Shown piece by piece: positions 26,431 to 35,283 of a stretch of DNA of 64,000 nt. The stretch lies in NCBI GenBank assembly GCA_937873695.1, contig CALMYL010000017.1:1-64000 (forward strand). Direction: 5' to 3'. The DNA comes from an uncultured Ignavibacteria bacterium (GTDB taxonomy: Bacteria > Bacteroidota > Ignavibacteria > Tepidaquicellales > OLB5). The notes beneath the pieces are model-generated. The model worked only from the letters and a program-made list of their open reading frames with translations, made no database searches and was not told the DNA's origin. Made by a program: the position numbers and the translations under genes. Each line of letters starts with the position of its first letter. Position 1 is the first letter of the stretch.

Positions 26431-26766
26431 TCAGGGAGCTTTCTTCAATACCGGGCGGCTCCATGGAGTTTTGCCTGTTTCGGTCATTGCCGCCACACGG
26501 AACATATAGTTTTTATGACTTTTAAGATTTGAAACAGTGTAGCTTGAAGAGAAAATTATATCTTCATATTTCCATCGGGCAGGTTTGCATATTGATGAAC
26601 TTTTTTGAACCAGGTAGTATCTTGCATTTTTGCAGGGCTCCCACATAAGATGAATTTCACCCTTCAGATCACCCCCGGCGGCATTTAGAACTATGGGGGA
26701 AGCACTAATGCTTTTTGTTTTTCGATGCCGCACTTTATTGTATGTTGTTTCGGGGGATGACCTCAT
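26431..26766 (-). CDS. Single FN3-domain protein
   Basis: A 111-residue protein that is almost all one fibronectin type III domain (about residues 25-108): GEIHLMWEPCKNARYYLVQKS, then SYTVSNLKSHKNYMFRVAAMTETGKTPWSRPV. The first 20 residues are basic and hydrophilic, so no signal peptide is visible. It could be cytoplasmic, or a later start plus other export could apply. It lies between two paralogous helical genes on the opposite strand. FN3 domains here usually mediate binding; no target is known. Confidence 0.65.
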   Translation of the reverse strand: MRSSPETTYNKVRHRKTKSISASPIVLNAAGGDLKGEIHLMWEPCKNARYYLVQKSSSICKPARWKYEDIIFSSSYTVSNLKSHKNYMFRVAAMTETGKTPWSRPVLKKAP

Positions 26767-27055
26767 TTTCAGCTTTCTTTTTATAACAAAAATAGCTTCT
26801 GCAGAAATGTTTAAACAATGAAACTATTTGCTTTTTGTTGCAGAGATTTTTGTACCGAAATTGCTCTTTTTGTGTATTATTTTACAGTAGTTAAAGGGAA
26901 TCATTCAAATTCTCAGAAACTATAATTCCTTTGTTTTTAAAGAGGATACTATGAATGTTTTTTAGAAAAGTTTTTAGGGTTTTAGTGATCAGTCAGATCA
27001 ATTCCTGAGTTATGCTATTTTTTCTTTAAATGCTGTTTACTAAGGAGTAAGGATC
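26767..27055. other. Intergenic region upstream of paralogue B
   Basis: AT-rich, 289 bases, with no coding character. It should carry the divergent promoters of the FN3 gene and paralogue B. An AAGGAGTAAGGATC just before the ATG at 27056 gives a good ribosome binding site. Nothing else is recognised. Confidence 0.4.
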
Positions 27056-28495
27056 ATGAAGAAAAGTATATTAATTGAGATCCTATCGGGGTTTTCCCAC
27101 AAAGAAGTTAGAGAGTTCAGCGAATATGTAGGCTCGCCATTTTTTAATAAGAACCAAAGTATCATAAAGCTTAATAATTACCTGAGGATACAGCACCCTG
27201 TGTTTGATAAGAACGAAATAGAAAAAAGGAAAGTTTTTCAGGAACTTTTCCCAAAGGTTAAATATAATGATGGGTTTATGCGAACTCTTATATTCGGGTT
27301 ATCAGCACTGGCTGAGAATTTCTTATCTTATACCCGATATAAAAATTCATATTACAAAGATAAAACATTTTTACTGTATGAGCTGAATGACAGGCACCTG
27401 GACCGTCACCTTGAAAAGAATATTAAGTTAATTTCCAGAAAACTTGAATCAGAAAAAGTCAGAGATTCAGAGTATTACCTTGATAAGTACAACCTTGAAA
27501 ATGAAAAATACCTGTATTACTTCAGGAAAAAGCCCGATGTGTTTGAAAAAATAGTAAAGAAGACCAAACTGAGCGAGATGACTGATTATTTATCAACTTT
27601 CTATTACAGCTGCATTGCGGGAGATTATACAAGACTTTGTAACCTGAAGAACATTTACAATTTTGAGTTTGATACCCGCAGGCTTGATAAGTTCCTCAAT
27701 CTTCTTTCTGAAGAGACTTTAAATAAAACTCCTTGTGTACTTATTAGCTATTACGAACTGATGCTTTTTAAAAACAGAGGAGATGTTTCATATTTTTATA
27801 AAATAAAAGAACAGCTGGAAGTTAATGAAAATACACTTGAGGATGATCACGTTTATAATATATACATTAACCTTATAAATTTCTGTAACAGAAAAATAGC
27901 TGAGGGCCATAAAGAACTTGAAACTGAAGTATTTGAATTGTACAGGAAAGGACTTGAAAAAAAAATTTTTCCTTTCCGCGGTATACTGCATTTCAGGTTT
28001 TATACAACTGTGACAGAAACCGCTTTAAAACTGGGTGAGTACGACTGGAGTCTCTATTTCATAAACAGTTATAAAAACCGTCTGCCTGCTGAAATACGGG
28101 AAAATTCATACAATTATGCCAGGGCGCTGTATGATTTTGAAACGGGCAACTTCACTGAGTCCCTGGAAACACTTTCACTGGTTAAGTATAACGATGTTTA
28201 CCACAAGCTGAAGTGTAAATGCCTGACCGCAATGCTGTTTTATGAGCTTGGCTATACTGTACAGCTGCTTTCTCATATTGACGCGTTCAATCATTTTATC
28301 ATGAATGATAAGTTACTGAACAAGGACAGGAAAAAACTGTATTCGGCCTTTATCAAATATTTAAAAAAGATAGATAGTGTAAGACTTTTTTTCAACAGTG
28401 GAAATTTTGAGTCTTTATGGGCTAAAATTGAAACGGATAATTCTGTTTACAACAAAAAATGGCTCCTTAAAAAAATGGAAGAGATGGCACAATAA
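27056..28495 (+). CDS. Large helical protein of unknown function, paralogue B
   Basis: A 479-residue helical protein without signal or membrane segment, homologous to the gene at 24816. The N-termini align closely (EVREFSEYVGSPFFNKN versus EIREFSRLMNSPYFNGR; KVFQELFP versus KVFSDLFP) and so do the C-termini (YNKKWLLKKMEEM versus LFKHWLLEKADEI). Overall similarity is weak, so the duplication is old. The start has a clear AAGGAG. Function unknown; the solenoid-like helix pairs suggest a protein-binding scaffold. Confidence 0.8.
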   Translation: MKKSILIEILSGFSHKEVREFSEYVGSPFFNKNQSIIKLNNYLRIQHPVFDKNEIEKRKVFQELFPKVKYNDGFMRTLIFGLSALAENFLSYTRYKNSYYKDKTFLLYELNDRHLDRHLEKNIKLISRKLESEKVRDSEYYLDKYNLENEKYLYYFRKKPDVFEKIVKKTKLSEMTDYLSTFYYSCIAGDYTRLCNLKNIYNFEFDTRRLDKFLNLLSEETLNKTPCVLISYYELMLFKNRGDVSYFYKIKEQLEVNENTLEDDHVYNIYINLINFCNRKIAEGHKELETEVFELYRKGLEKKIFPFRGILHFRFYTTVTETALKLGEYDWSLYFINSYKNRLPAEIRENSYNYARALYDFETGNFTESLETLSLVKYNDVYHKLKCKCLTAMLFYELGYTVQLLSHIDAFNHFIMNDKLLNKDRKKLYSAFIKYLKKIDSVRLFFNSGNFESLWAKIETDNSVYNKKWLLKKMEEMAQ

Positions 28496-28498
28496 AAA

Positions 28499-28522
28499 AG
28501 CCCGCTTATTTTAAAGCAGGCT
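28499..28522 (-). terminator. Rho-independent terminator with a G-U pair
   Basis: AGCCCGCTT / AAGCAGGCT with a six-A run on the left. The one mismatch on the plus strand becomes a G-U wobble in minus-strand RNA, which identifies it as the terminator of the 28543-30021 gene rather than of the converging plus-strand gene. Confidence 0.7.
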
Positions 28523-28542
28523 TTGTAAAATATAAGATCAAT

Positions 28543-30021
28543 TTATTTAATTAAGATCATTTTTTTAGTTTCAGTGAAGCTGCCGGCAGATAATTTATAA
28601 AAATACACACCGCTTGGGTAGTTTGAAGCGTCCCAGTCAGCTTTGTAAATTCCCGGCTGCAATTCACCATTTTGTAGAATTTCAACAACCCTTCCAATAG
28701 CATCATAAATCGTCAAATTTACAAATCCGGATTCAGCTACCCGGAATTCGAAGCTAGTTAATGGGTTGAACGGATTCGGGTAATTTTGAGATAGAGAATA
28801 TGAAGAAGGGATCTCTGTTGATATGTTTTGGATACCTATATTACCTGTAGGATTACGTTTGTAGTAAATTTCGGCGTCAATATCACGCACATCTCTCCAG
28901 ATCACATGGACCAGAGGGCCTGATACAGCAACGGATGGATACAAAGAGATATCCGCATTTTCGGTCAGGCGGGTATCGGGTGCCCAATTGGTTCCGCCGT
29001 TGTAAGATTGTTTATAATAAATTTCAGTATTGGCATCCCGCCAGTCGTACCAGACGACATGTACAAGATTATCAGAAACAGCAATAGAGGGTAATTGGGA
29101 ACTTTCAGCGAAATTTGTCAGACGGGTATCGACTCCCCATGTGGCGCCGCCATCTGTTGAACGTTTGTAATAGATCTCAGAGTTATCGTTGCGCCTGTCT
29201 TCCCAGACTGTATGAACAAGCGAACCGGCCACTGCTATAGACGCACTTATTGAAAAGGCATTATTTTCCGAAAGCTGCGAAATTGCACCCCAGGTTAATC
29301 CGCCATCAGCTGAGTGTCTGTGATATATGTGATTACGGCTATCCCGCTCATCCCAAACTACATGCACCTGGCTGCCGGATACAGCTATTGAAGGAAGACT
29401 GGAATGAACAGTATCATTGGTCAATCGTACAACAGCGCCCCATGTAGCACCGTCATCTGTAGAACGTCTGTATTCTATTTCTGAACCTGCCGGATATGAG
29501 AGATTTTCATATACAAGATGAACATAAGAACCTGAGGCTGCTATAGATGGGGACCAGCATGAATTAACATTCAGCCGAACAGCGGTTTCCCAACTGATCC
29601 CGCCATTTGTTGAACGCATGTAATATATTCCGGGATTATCCATTTTCCACCATACTATGTGTACGTAAGAACCTGAGACAGCTATTGAAGGAGCCCATGA
29701 ATTAGTGTCAAAAGTCATGCGTATATCAGCATCCCAGGTAATTCCGGCATCGGTGGAACGTTTGTAGTATATCTCCCATTTTCCGGTATTATTGTTATCG
29801 CGGTTATCAAACCAAACTGCATGTACATAATTGCCGTTTGCCGAAATACACCGTGCATTGCTGAATGATGTTTCGGAAAATCCAGTTGAATTCGTCAGGC
29901 GCATATCAGGCTGCCACTGAGCCAGGCAAACCTGTGCAAATGCTGAACAAAGAAAGAAGACCAGGGATACTGTAAAAAAAGTAATTTCACCGTACGAGAT
30001 TTTGAAAACAATTCTTTTCAT
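28543..30021 (-). CDS. T9SS cargo, BNR/Asp-box propeller protein
   Basis: A 492-residue secreted protein. The signal peptide ends near residue 30 (FAQVCLAQ). It carries seven sialidase-like repeats of about 48 residues with the pattern SIAVSG..VHVVW.D.R....IYYKRSTDGGATWG, each holding an Asp-box (S.DGG.TW). No sialidase catalytic triad is recognised, so it looks like a binding propeller. The T9SS domain occupies about 408-492. Its DNA at 28558-28637 matches the sorting domain of the 31701 gene at 79 of 80 positions, a sign of recombination between neighbours. Confidence 0.9.
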   Translation of the reverse strand: MKRIVFKISYGEITFFTVSLVFFLCSAFAQVCLAQWQPDMRLTNSTGFSETSFSNARCISANGNYVHAVWFDNRDNNNTGKWEIYYKRSTDAGITWDADIRMTFDTNSWAPSIAVSGSYVHIVWWKMDNPGIYYMRSTNGGISWETAVRLNVNSCWSPSIAASGSYVHLVYENLSYPAGSEIEYRRSTDDGATWGAVVRLTNDTVHSSLPSIAVSGSQVHVVWDERDSRNHIYHRHSADGGLTWGAISQLSENNAFSISASIAVAGSLVHTVWEDRRNDNSEIYYKRSTDGGATWGVDTRLTNFAESSQLPSIAVSDNLVHVVWYDWRDANTEIYYKQSYNGGTNWAPDTRLTENADISLYPSVAVSGPLVHVIWRDVRDIDAEIYYKRNPTGNIGIQNISTEIPSSYSLSQNYPNPFNPLTSFEFRVAESGFVNLTIYDAIGRVVEILQNGELQPGIYKADWDASNYPSGVYFYKLSAGSFTETKKMILIK

Positions 30022-30302
30022 AAATTATCAATAATTAATTTTAGAAAAATTTTGCCTTAAGAATTTCGGGGATGAAATGCGGTGTTGAGCCTTTGAATTC
30101 ACTTACTTCAGGCCGGAGTCTCCGATAAATGGATTGAAATGGATGAAGTGATACTGAACCGTAATATCACAAATTTAGGAACTAAATGTCTGCAATAAAA
30201 TACTAATAAATCAACAGCAATAAGTTACTAATGCACAAATTTTATACCAAAATATTTCTAATTCGCCAGCGGTAATTCAGCAATATGTATAATGTACAGG
30301 AT
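30022..30302. other. Non-coding gap
   Basis: AT-rich, 281 bases between two minus-strand cargo genes. It should contain the promoter of the 28543 gene. No hairpin terminator for the upstream gene and no RNA gene was recognised. Confidence 0.35.
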
Positions 30303-31562
30303 TTATCTGATTAATACCATTTTCCTCGTTTCATAAAAGGTTTCAGTTGTTAATCTATAAAAATACACACCGCTTGGGTAGTTTGAAGCGTCCCAGTTTA
30401 CTTCATAAGTTCCGGGCTTAAGTTCTTCGTTAACCAGTGTTGCGATTTCACGGCCGAGCATATCGTACACATAAAGGAATGTCTGTGCCACTGATGAACC
30501 GCTTATTGAAAATCTGATCTTTGTTGATGGGTTGAACGGGTTAGGGTAATTCTGCGAGAGTGAAAAATTTCGGGGAACAATGGTTGAAATTTGATTCAGG
30601 GCATCAGGAAAACCACAAATAGTTATTCCTCCATTAGATCGAATAAAAATCAATCCCCCACCTGTTAAAGAATAGTAACATGAATTTTTGTAATTACCAG
30701 AGTTTGCTGTATAAGCCAAAATCCATGAACTGCCATTATCAGTGCTTCTGTATATTTTATTGTCAGACCTGGTTACATAAATCCCCACCGGGCCATAATA
30801 TAAGGATGTGAAATCACTGCTGCCAGGTGGATTTGAAACGGGCACAAACCAGTTACTTCCATAGTTAGTTGTTCGCAACAAGGAATTACCGCCCGTCCAT
30901 CCGAAGGTACCCATGAATGCAATCACATTTGAGTTTTGCTGGCTGGTTTGTTGTACCGACCATATTGAGTAATTCTGCAATCTGTAAATCCTTGAATTAT
31001 TAGTTCCAAACCATAAATCTGCTTCATATGGATTACAATATATTGCATTATCTATTCCTGTTTCATTTCCGAGCTGCGGCAGATAAAGATTCACTGAATC
31101 CCATGAAGCTCCTTTATTGGTAGTTTTCCAAATTGACCATCTGCTGTTTACCGGTTTTCCTATCAATATTCCGTTTGTTGATGAAGTTCTTCCAATTGAA
31201 TAAAAGTATCCGTTATTTTGAGAATGGACTTTGATCCAATTTACTCCGGAATTTGAGGTCATAAATACAAATGAACTATCGACCGAGTTTCCGGTTACCA
31301 GTACATTATTGATATCAAAAGAACAAACACTATTTAAGTTTAAACTTGAAGGGATGGGGCCGCTTCGCATATTCTGCCATGTATTACCATTGTTTGATTT
31401 CAGTACATTACCGCTATCCCCCGCAATCCATGTAGTTGCAACCGGAAAAGCTGATGAGAAACTCACGGAATTCAAACCAACGGTTACACCGGAATTTGCT
31501 TCATAAAATAATTGAGAAAAAGTCATGTTTGAGAACACGAAAAGCAAAATTAAGATTTTCAT
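30303..31562 (-). CDS. T9SS cargo, YCF48-type propeller protein
   Basis: A 419-residue secreted protein. The ATG has AAGGAG upstream and opens a signal peptide (MKILILLFVFSNMTFS). Several diverged YCF48-like repeats (SVSFSSAFPVATTWIAGDSGNVLKS.NG.TWQ; TTNKGASWDS; STDNGSSWILAY) fill residues 20-320, and the repeats are less regular than in neighbours. The T9SS sorting domain (about 330-419) ends TRKMVLIR. Bases 30351-30551 of the tail are an exact copy of 31749-31949 in the next gene. Confidence 0.88.
   Translation of the reverse strand: MKILILLFVFSNMTFSQLFYEANSGVTVGLNSVSFSSAFPVATTWIAGDSGNVLKSNNGNTWQNMRSGPIPSSLNLNSVCSFDINNVLVTGNSVDSSFVFMTSNSGVNWIKVHSQNNGYFYSIGRTSSTNGILIGKPVNSRWSIWKTTNKGASWDSVNLYLPQLGNETGIDNAIYCNPYEADLWFGTNNSRIYRLQNYSIWSVQQTSQQNSNVIAFMGTFGWTGGNSLLRTTNYGSNWFVPVSNPPGSSDFTSLYYGPVGIYVTRSDNKIYRSTDNGSSWILAYTANSGNYKNSCYYSLTGGGLIFIRSNGGITICGFPDALNQISTIVPRNFSLSQNYPNPFNPSTKIRFSISGSSVAQTFLYVYDMLGREIATLVNEELKPGTYEVNWDASNYPSGVYFYRLTTETFYETRKMVLIR
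30351..30551 (-). repeat. 201-bp exact repeat in sorting-domain DNA, copy 1
   Basis: Appears identical, base for base, to 31749-31949 in the neighbouring gene. It encodes most of the T9SS sorting domain from FNPSTKIRF to about YFYRL. The flanking bases differ at once on both sides. Confidence 0.9.
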
Positions 31563-31700
31563 TTATTTCTCCTTTTTGGGGATATGAAAGTATTTCTGAA
31601 GAGATCTGACTTGTGCAGCCGGAAACAGTAAATTTAAATGTTTAAAAAACGACTGCCGAAATATTTGTTATGCCGGATACTAAAACATAATAAAATATTA

Positions 31701-33824
31701 TTATCTTACCAATACCATTTTTTTAGTTTCAGTGAAGCTGCCGGCAGATAATCTATAAAAATACACACCGCTTGGGTAGTTTGAAGCGTCCCAGTTTACT
31801 TCATAAGTTCCGGGCTTAAGTTCTTCGTTAACCAGTGTTGCGATTTCACGGCCGAGCATATCGTACACATAAAGGAATGTCTGTGCCACTGATGAACCGC
31901 TTATTGAAAATCTGATCTTTGTTGATGGGTTGAACGGGTTAGGGTAATTTTGAGACAAAGAAAAATCAGAGGGAAATATAATCGAGCTGTTTTCATTGCC
32001 CAGTAAAATTCCACCCATTGATGTCTTCATCATGATATCGTACCACCCTCCGTAATAGCATGTATTTGGGTCAGGGCAGTGCATTGTGAAGAAATGATAA
32101 TCAGTAACAGCATACAATGGTGACCAAACTAAGCCTGCGTTTGTAGTTTTATAAGCGTTTCCGTTGTTTCCGGAGATCATGCCTGTGTTCATATCAAAGA
32201 ACTGAATTGTATTCAGTGAATACTGATTTGCGAGAAGCTGATATGTCCAGTTTTCACCGAAATCAGTTGTCTTAAAAACTCTCCCGCCGTAACCGGCGTA
32301 ACCGCACGCTACGTAGCCCGTTTGACTGTTTGTAAAGTATACTGAATTCCCTACAGAGCCCCAATTGTAATCATTTGAAATCCAGTTCAATCCGCCGTTG
32401 GTGGTTTTGGCAACAAATGCCTGAAGAATAGGGCCTGAGTGCGAACCCACAACCATAACTGTATTGGCGTCCAAAACAAAAAGACCGTTAAGCCATGTGG
32501 AAGGAACTCCTGTAACATTCCAGCTTAAGCCGCTATCGGTTGTTTTGAAAATTGTGCTTCTTGAACCCAGTGCATACCCGGTGTTTTGGTCAGCAAACAT
32601 TATCGCAATAACAGGTGCAGAAACATTGGCCGCTATCCAGTTAATTCCTGCATTTGTGGTTTTTCTGATAATCCCATTCTCAGATCCTGAGGATTGGCCT
32701 ATGAATCCGGTATTTTCATTCAGGAATCGGATAGAATTTATGAAACTGCCTGAACCTAAAAGAATATTGATCCAGTTCTGACCGCCGTTCGTGGTTTTCC
32801 CCAGGATACCTGAAGTGCCGCCATAATAACCGGTTAATTGATTTACAAAATATAAGGCGTAAATATCTCCGGATTCGAATCTGGAGCTTAAATTGTTCCA
32901 GTTGCTTCCGCCATTGGTTGTTTTTCTTATTATACCGCCGTAGGAATCTGCAGTGCATGAAAATCCCAATTGTTCGTTTACAAAATCCAATCCGTATCCC
33001 TGCCCCGTGCCGATATTGAACCAGTTACTGCCGGCATTGGTAGTTTTCAGGATCATGTTATCGGCATTCGCATAACCTGTGCCTGAATTCAGGAATTTTA
33101 TGCTTCTTACCTGGTAAATGTCTGCCGAAGTTTTGCTCCATGAACTGCCTGAATTTGTAGTGATATATAATGTATTGGCGCCAATAAAACCTGTTGAGCT
33201 ATTAAGAAAATACATGCAGTTTGCATTTGTTATAACTGAACTTGTATCCCACGTAACGCATCCGTTGGTTGTCCTTAGAAGTTTCTGACCTGCTATAAAT
33301 CCTGTATTATCATCAGGGAAAGAAACCGAAGTTTGCTGAAGGTAGAGATTTAACGGAATATTTGTCCAGCTGTTTCCGCCTGTAGTTGTTTTAAGCAAAA
33401 TACCATTGGAGCCAGTCAGATAACCGGTTAATGAATTCCTGAAATACATGCCGTGAATCAATTCAAAACTACCTGTGTTAACGGCTATCCAGTCGGCGCC
33501 GCCATTTGTACTTTTGTAAATGTTGGGTGAATTTCCAATGATTATTAAAGTATCTTTATTGAATAAATGCAGAAGCCGGTAGTCATAAAAACCCGGTTGA
33601 ACCCAAATCTCAAGAAAATTCCAGTTCAAACCGCCATTGGTAGTTTTTAGAATTGTTCCTTCACTTCCAATGCAGTAACCTGTATTGTTATCAGCGAATT
33701 CGATCTCTCTTAAGGAAGAATGGGTAGGTTTGGGATTAAGCCACTCCCATCCTAACTGAGTTGCAGATTGTGCCAAAAGACAAGAGTCTATAATGAATAT
33801 GAAAATTAAAAAGGATTTTTTCAT
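31701..33824 (-). CDS. T9SS cargo, large YCF48-type propeller protein
   Basis: About 707 residues from the ATG at 33824 (MKKSFLIFIFIIDSCLLAQS, a signal peptide); a TTG at 33839 is less likely. About 13 YCF48-like repeats of roughly 45 residues follow (F.N..TGY..G..G.ILKTTNGG.NW), enough for two propellers in tandem. The sorting domain fills the last 90 residues. Its DNA is mosaic: 31716-31795 match the 28543 gene and 31749-31949 match the 30303 gene exactly. Surface-exposed, ligand unknown. Confidence 0.9.
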   Translation of the reverse strand: MKKSFLIFIFIIDSCLLAQSATQLGWEWLNPKPTHSSLREIEFADNNTGYCIGSEGTILKTTNGGLNWNFLEIWVQPGFYDYRLLHLFNKDTLIIIGNSPNIYKSTNGGADWIAVNTGSFELIHGMYFRNSLTGYLTGSNGILLKTTTGGNSWTNIPLNLYLQQTSVSFPDDNTGFIAGQKLLRTTNGCVTWDTSSVITNANCMYFLNSSTGFIGANTLYITTNSGSSWSKTSADIYQVRSIKFLNSGTGYANADNMILKTTNAGSNWFNIGTGQGYGLDFVNEQLGFSCTADSYGGIIRKTTNGGSNWNNLSSRFESGDIYALYFVNQLTGYYGGTSGILGKTTNGGQNWINILLGSGSFINSIRFLNENTGFIGQSSGSENGIIRKTTNAGINWIAANVSAPVIAIMFADQNTGYALGSRSTIFKTTDSGLSWNVTGVPSTWLNGLFVLDANTVMVVGSHSGPILQAFVAKTTNGGLNWISNDYNWGSVGNSVYFTNSQTGYVACGYAGYGGRVFKTTDFGENWTYQLLANQYSLNTIQFFDMNTGMISGNNGNAYKTTNAGLVWSPLYAVTDYHFFTMHCPDPNTCYYGGWYDIMMKTSMGGILLGNENSSIIFPSDFSLSQNYPNPFNPSTKIRFSISGSSVAQTFLYVYDMLGREIATLVNEELKPGTYEVNWDASNYPSGVYFYRLSAGSFTETKKMVLVR
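31749..31949 (-). repeat. 201-bp exact repeat in sorting-domain DNA, copy 2
   Basis: Same 201 bases as 30351-30551. The left 47 bases also fall inside an 80-base block shared with 28558-28637 of a third gene, so the repeat borders overlap. Confidence 0.9.
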
Positions 33825-33878
33825 GTTAATTTTACTCAAAAATTGATTGAAAGAACTACTTCGTTTAATCCAGACGAC

Positions 33879-35093
33879 TTATTTAACTAAAACCATACGT
33901 TTAGTTTCTGTGAAATTGCCAGCGCTAAGCCTGTAAAAATACACACCGCTCGGGAAGTTTGATGCGTTCCAGTCAGTTTTGTATATACCGGACTTCAGCA
34001 CACCGTTATGCAGTATTTCAACAACTCTGCCCATAGCATCGTAGATAGTCAGGTTAACAAATTCCACCTGAGGAATACTGAATTCGAAATTAGTAGTTGG
34101 GTTGAAAGGATTGGGGTAATTTTGAGAAAGTGAAAACCTTTCAGGTACTTCGCTGCTTATAGATTCAATTCCTATTGGGTCGCCGCCTGTTGTTGTATAT
34201 AAAATTTTTCCCGCTCCGCCTACTATTACTCCGTTTAATGCACTTGTCAACTGTACGCCAAACCATGTTGTATTGCTTACGGGTGAGGGCTGCTGATACC
34301 ACTCGGCCCCGCCGTTGGTGGTTCTTAATATCACCGAAGAATATCCGACCGCATTACCTGTATTGGCATTTGCGAACGAAATGGCGTTTAGTGTATTTAC
34401 AACGGGTGTTGTTTGTGGTTCCCAGCTTATGCCGCCATCGGTGGTTTTTATGATTGTCCCGTTTGAGCCTGATACAAATCCTGTGTTAGCATCCACAAAT
34501 GAAATTCCGTAAAGGTCAGAGGTTGTACCGCTTGAGAGATTATTAAAAGTAGCGCCAGCATCTTCGGTATAAAGCATCAACCCGTAAAATCCCAATACAA
34601 TAGCCTTATCAACGCCAATGAATTTTACAGTGTTAAGACTTACCTGTGGCGCGCCTGCGACCTGTACCCACGTCTGACCGCCGTTAGTTGTACGAAGCAG
34701 AGTGCCAACATAACCTGAAATGAGTCCTGTGTTTGCATCCTTAAAACTTACGGAATAGTAGGGGATAAAGTTAGTTCCGCCCTGTTGCTGCCATGTGCCG
34801 CCCGTGTTTGTTGTGCGCAAGATCTTTTGAGGATAACCGACAGCGCTTGCCGTGGTGTTGTTTATCATGTGAATGCCGCCCAGCCAGTAGGTGTTATTCT
34901 GATTTACCTGGCTCCATGTCATACCGCCGTTTACAGTTTTCAATATCCTGCCGGCTTCGCCGCATGCCATACCTGTATTCATATCTGAAAATGAAACTCC
35001 GTAGATTATATCGGTGTGCCCGGAAGGTCTTACTATCCATTGAGAAAAAATTAATGCCGGAAAAAGTAAAAAGATAACAAGTAGTGTTTTCAT
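33879..35093 (-). CDS. T9SS cargo, YCF48-type propeller protein
   Basis: A 404-residue secreted protein with signal peptide MKTLLVIFLLFPALIFS and seven regular repeats (VSFSDMNTGMACGEAGRILKTVNGG.TW and similar), each about 43 residues: one likely seven-bladed propeller. The T9SS tail (about 320-404) is close to that of the 28543 gene (LTIYDAMGRVVEIL.NG.L.SGIYK..WNASNFPSGVYFYRL). It starts 191 bases after the stop of the large beta-helix gene. Confidence 0.9.
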   Translation of the reverse strand: MKTLLVIFLLFPALIFSQWIVRPSGHTDIIYGVSFSDMNTGMACGEAGRILKTVNGGMTWSQVNQNNTYWLGGIHMINNTTASAVGYPQKILRTTNTGGTWQQQGGTNFIPYYSVSFKDANTGLISGYVGTLLRTTNGGQTWVQVAGAPQVSLNTVKFIGVDKAIVLGFYGLMLYTEDAGATFNNLSSGTTSDLYGISFVDANTGFVSGSNGTIIKTTDGGISWEPQTTPVVNTLNAISFANANTGNAVGYSSVILRTTNGGAEWYQQPSPVSNTTWFGVQLTSALNGVIVGGAGKILYTTTGGDPIGIESISSEVPERFSLSQNYPNPFNPTTNFEFSIPQVEFVNLTIYDAMGRVVEILHNGVLKSGIYKTDWNASNFPSGVYFYRLSAGNFTETKRMVLVK

Positions 35094-35200
35094 AACCAGT
35101 ATGATTGAAATTCATTTTTTCAAAATAATACAAAAATTGTAATATTGTAAGTGAAATTTAATCAGCAGGTTAAAAATAGCGAAAATGACTAACAATAAAT

Positions 35201-35230
35201 GCAAAAGGCAGGGATTTTCCTGCCTTTTGC
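35201..35230. terminator. Perfect hairpin, terminator-like
   Basis: GCAAAAGGCAGG (35201-35212) / CCTGCCTTTTGC (35219-35230), a perfect 12-base stem, 54 bases after the stop of the beta-helix gene on the minus strand. It contains the GGCAGG core of the other terminators. The U-tract on the minus strand is weak. Confidence 0.6.
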
Positions 35231-35283
35231 GGGGGATATGTAACTGTATTTCCTCTAATGGAGAAATAACAATCTTTATAAGC

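Noticed and set aside
28543-35093. Regularly spaced repeats considered as a CRISPR array
   Set aside because: The repeats are 40-50 codon protein repeats in frame, not short identical repeats with unique spacers.
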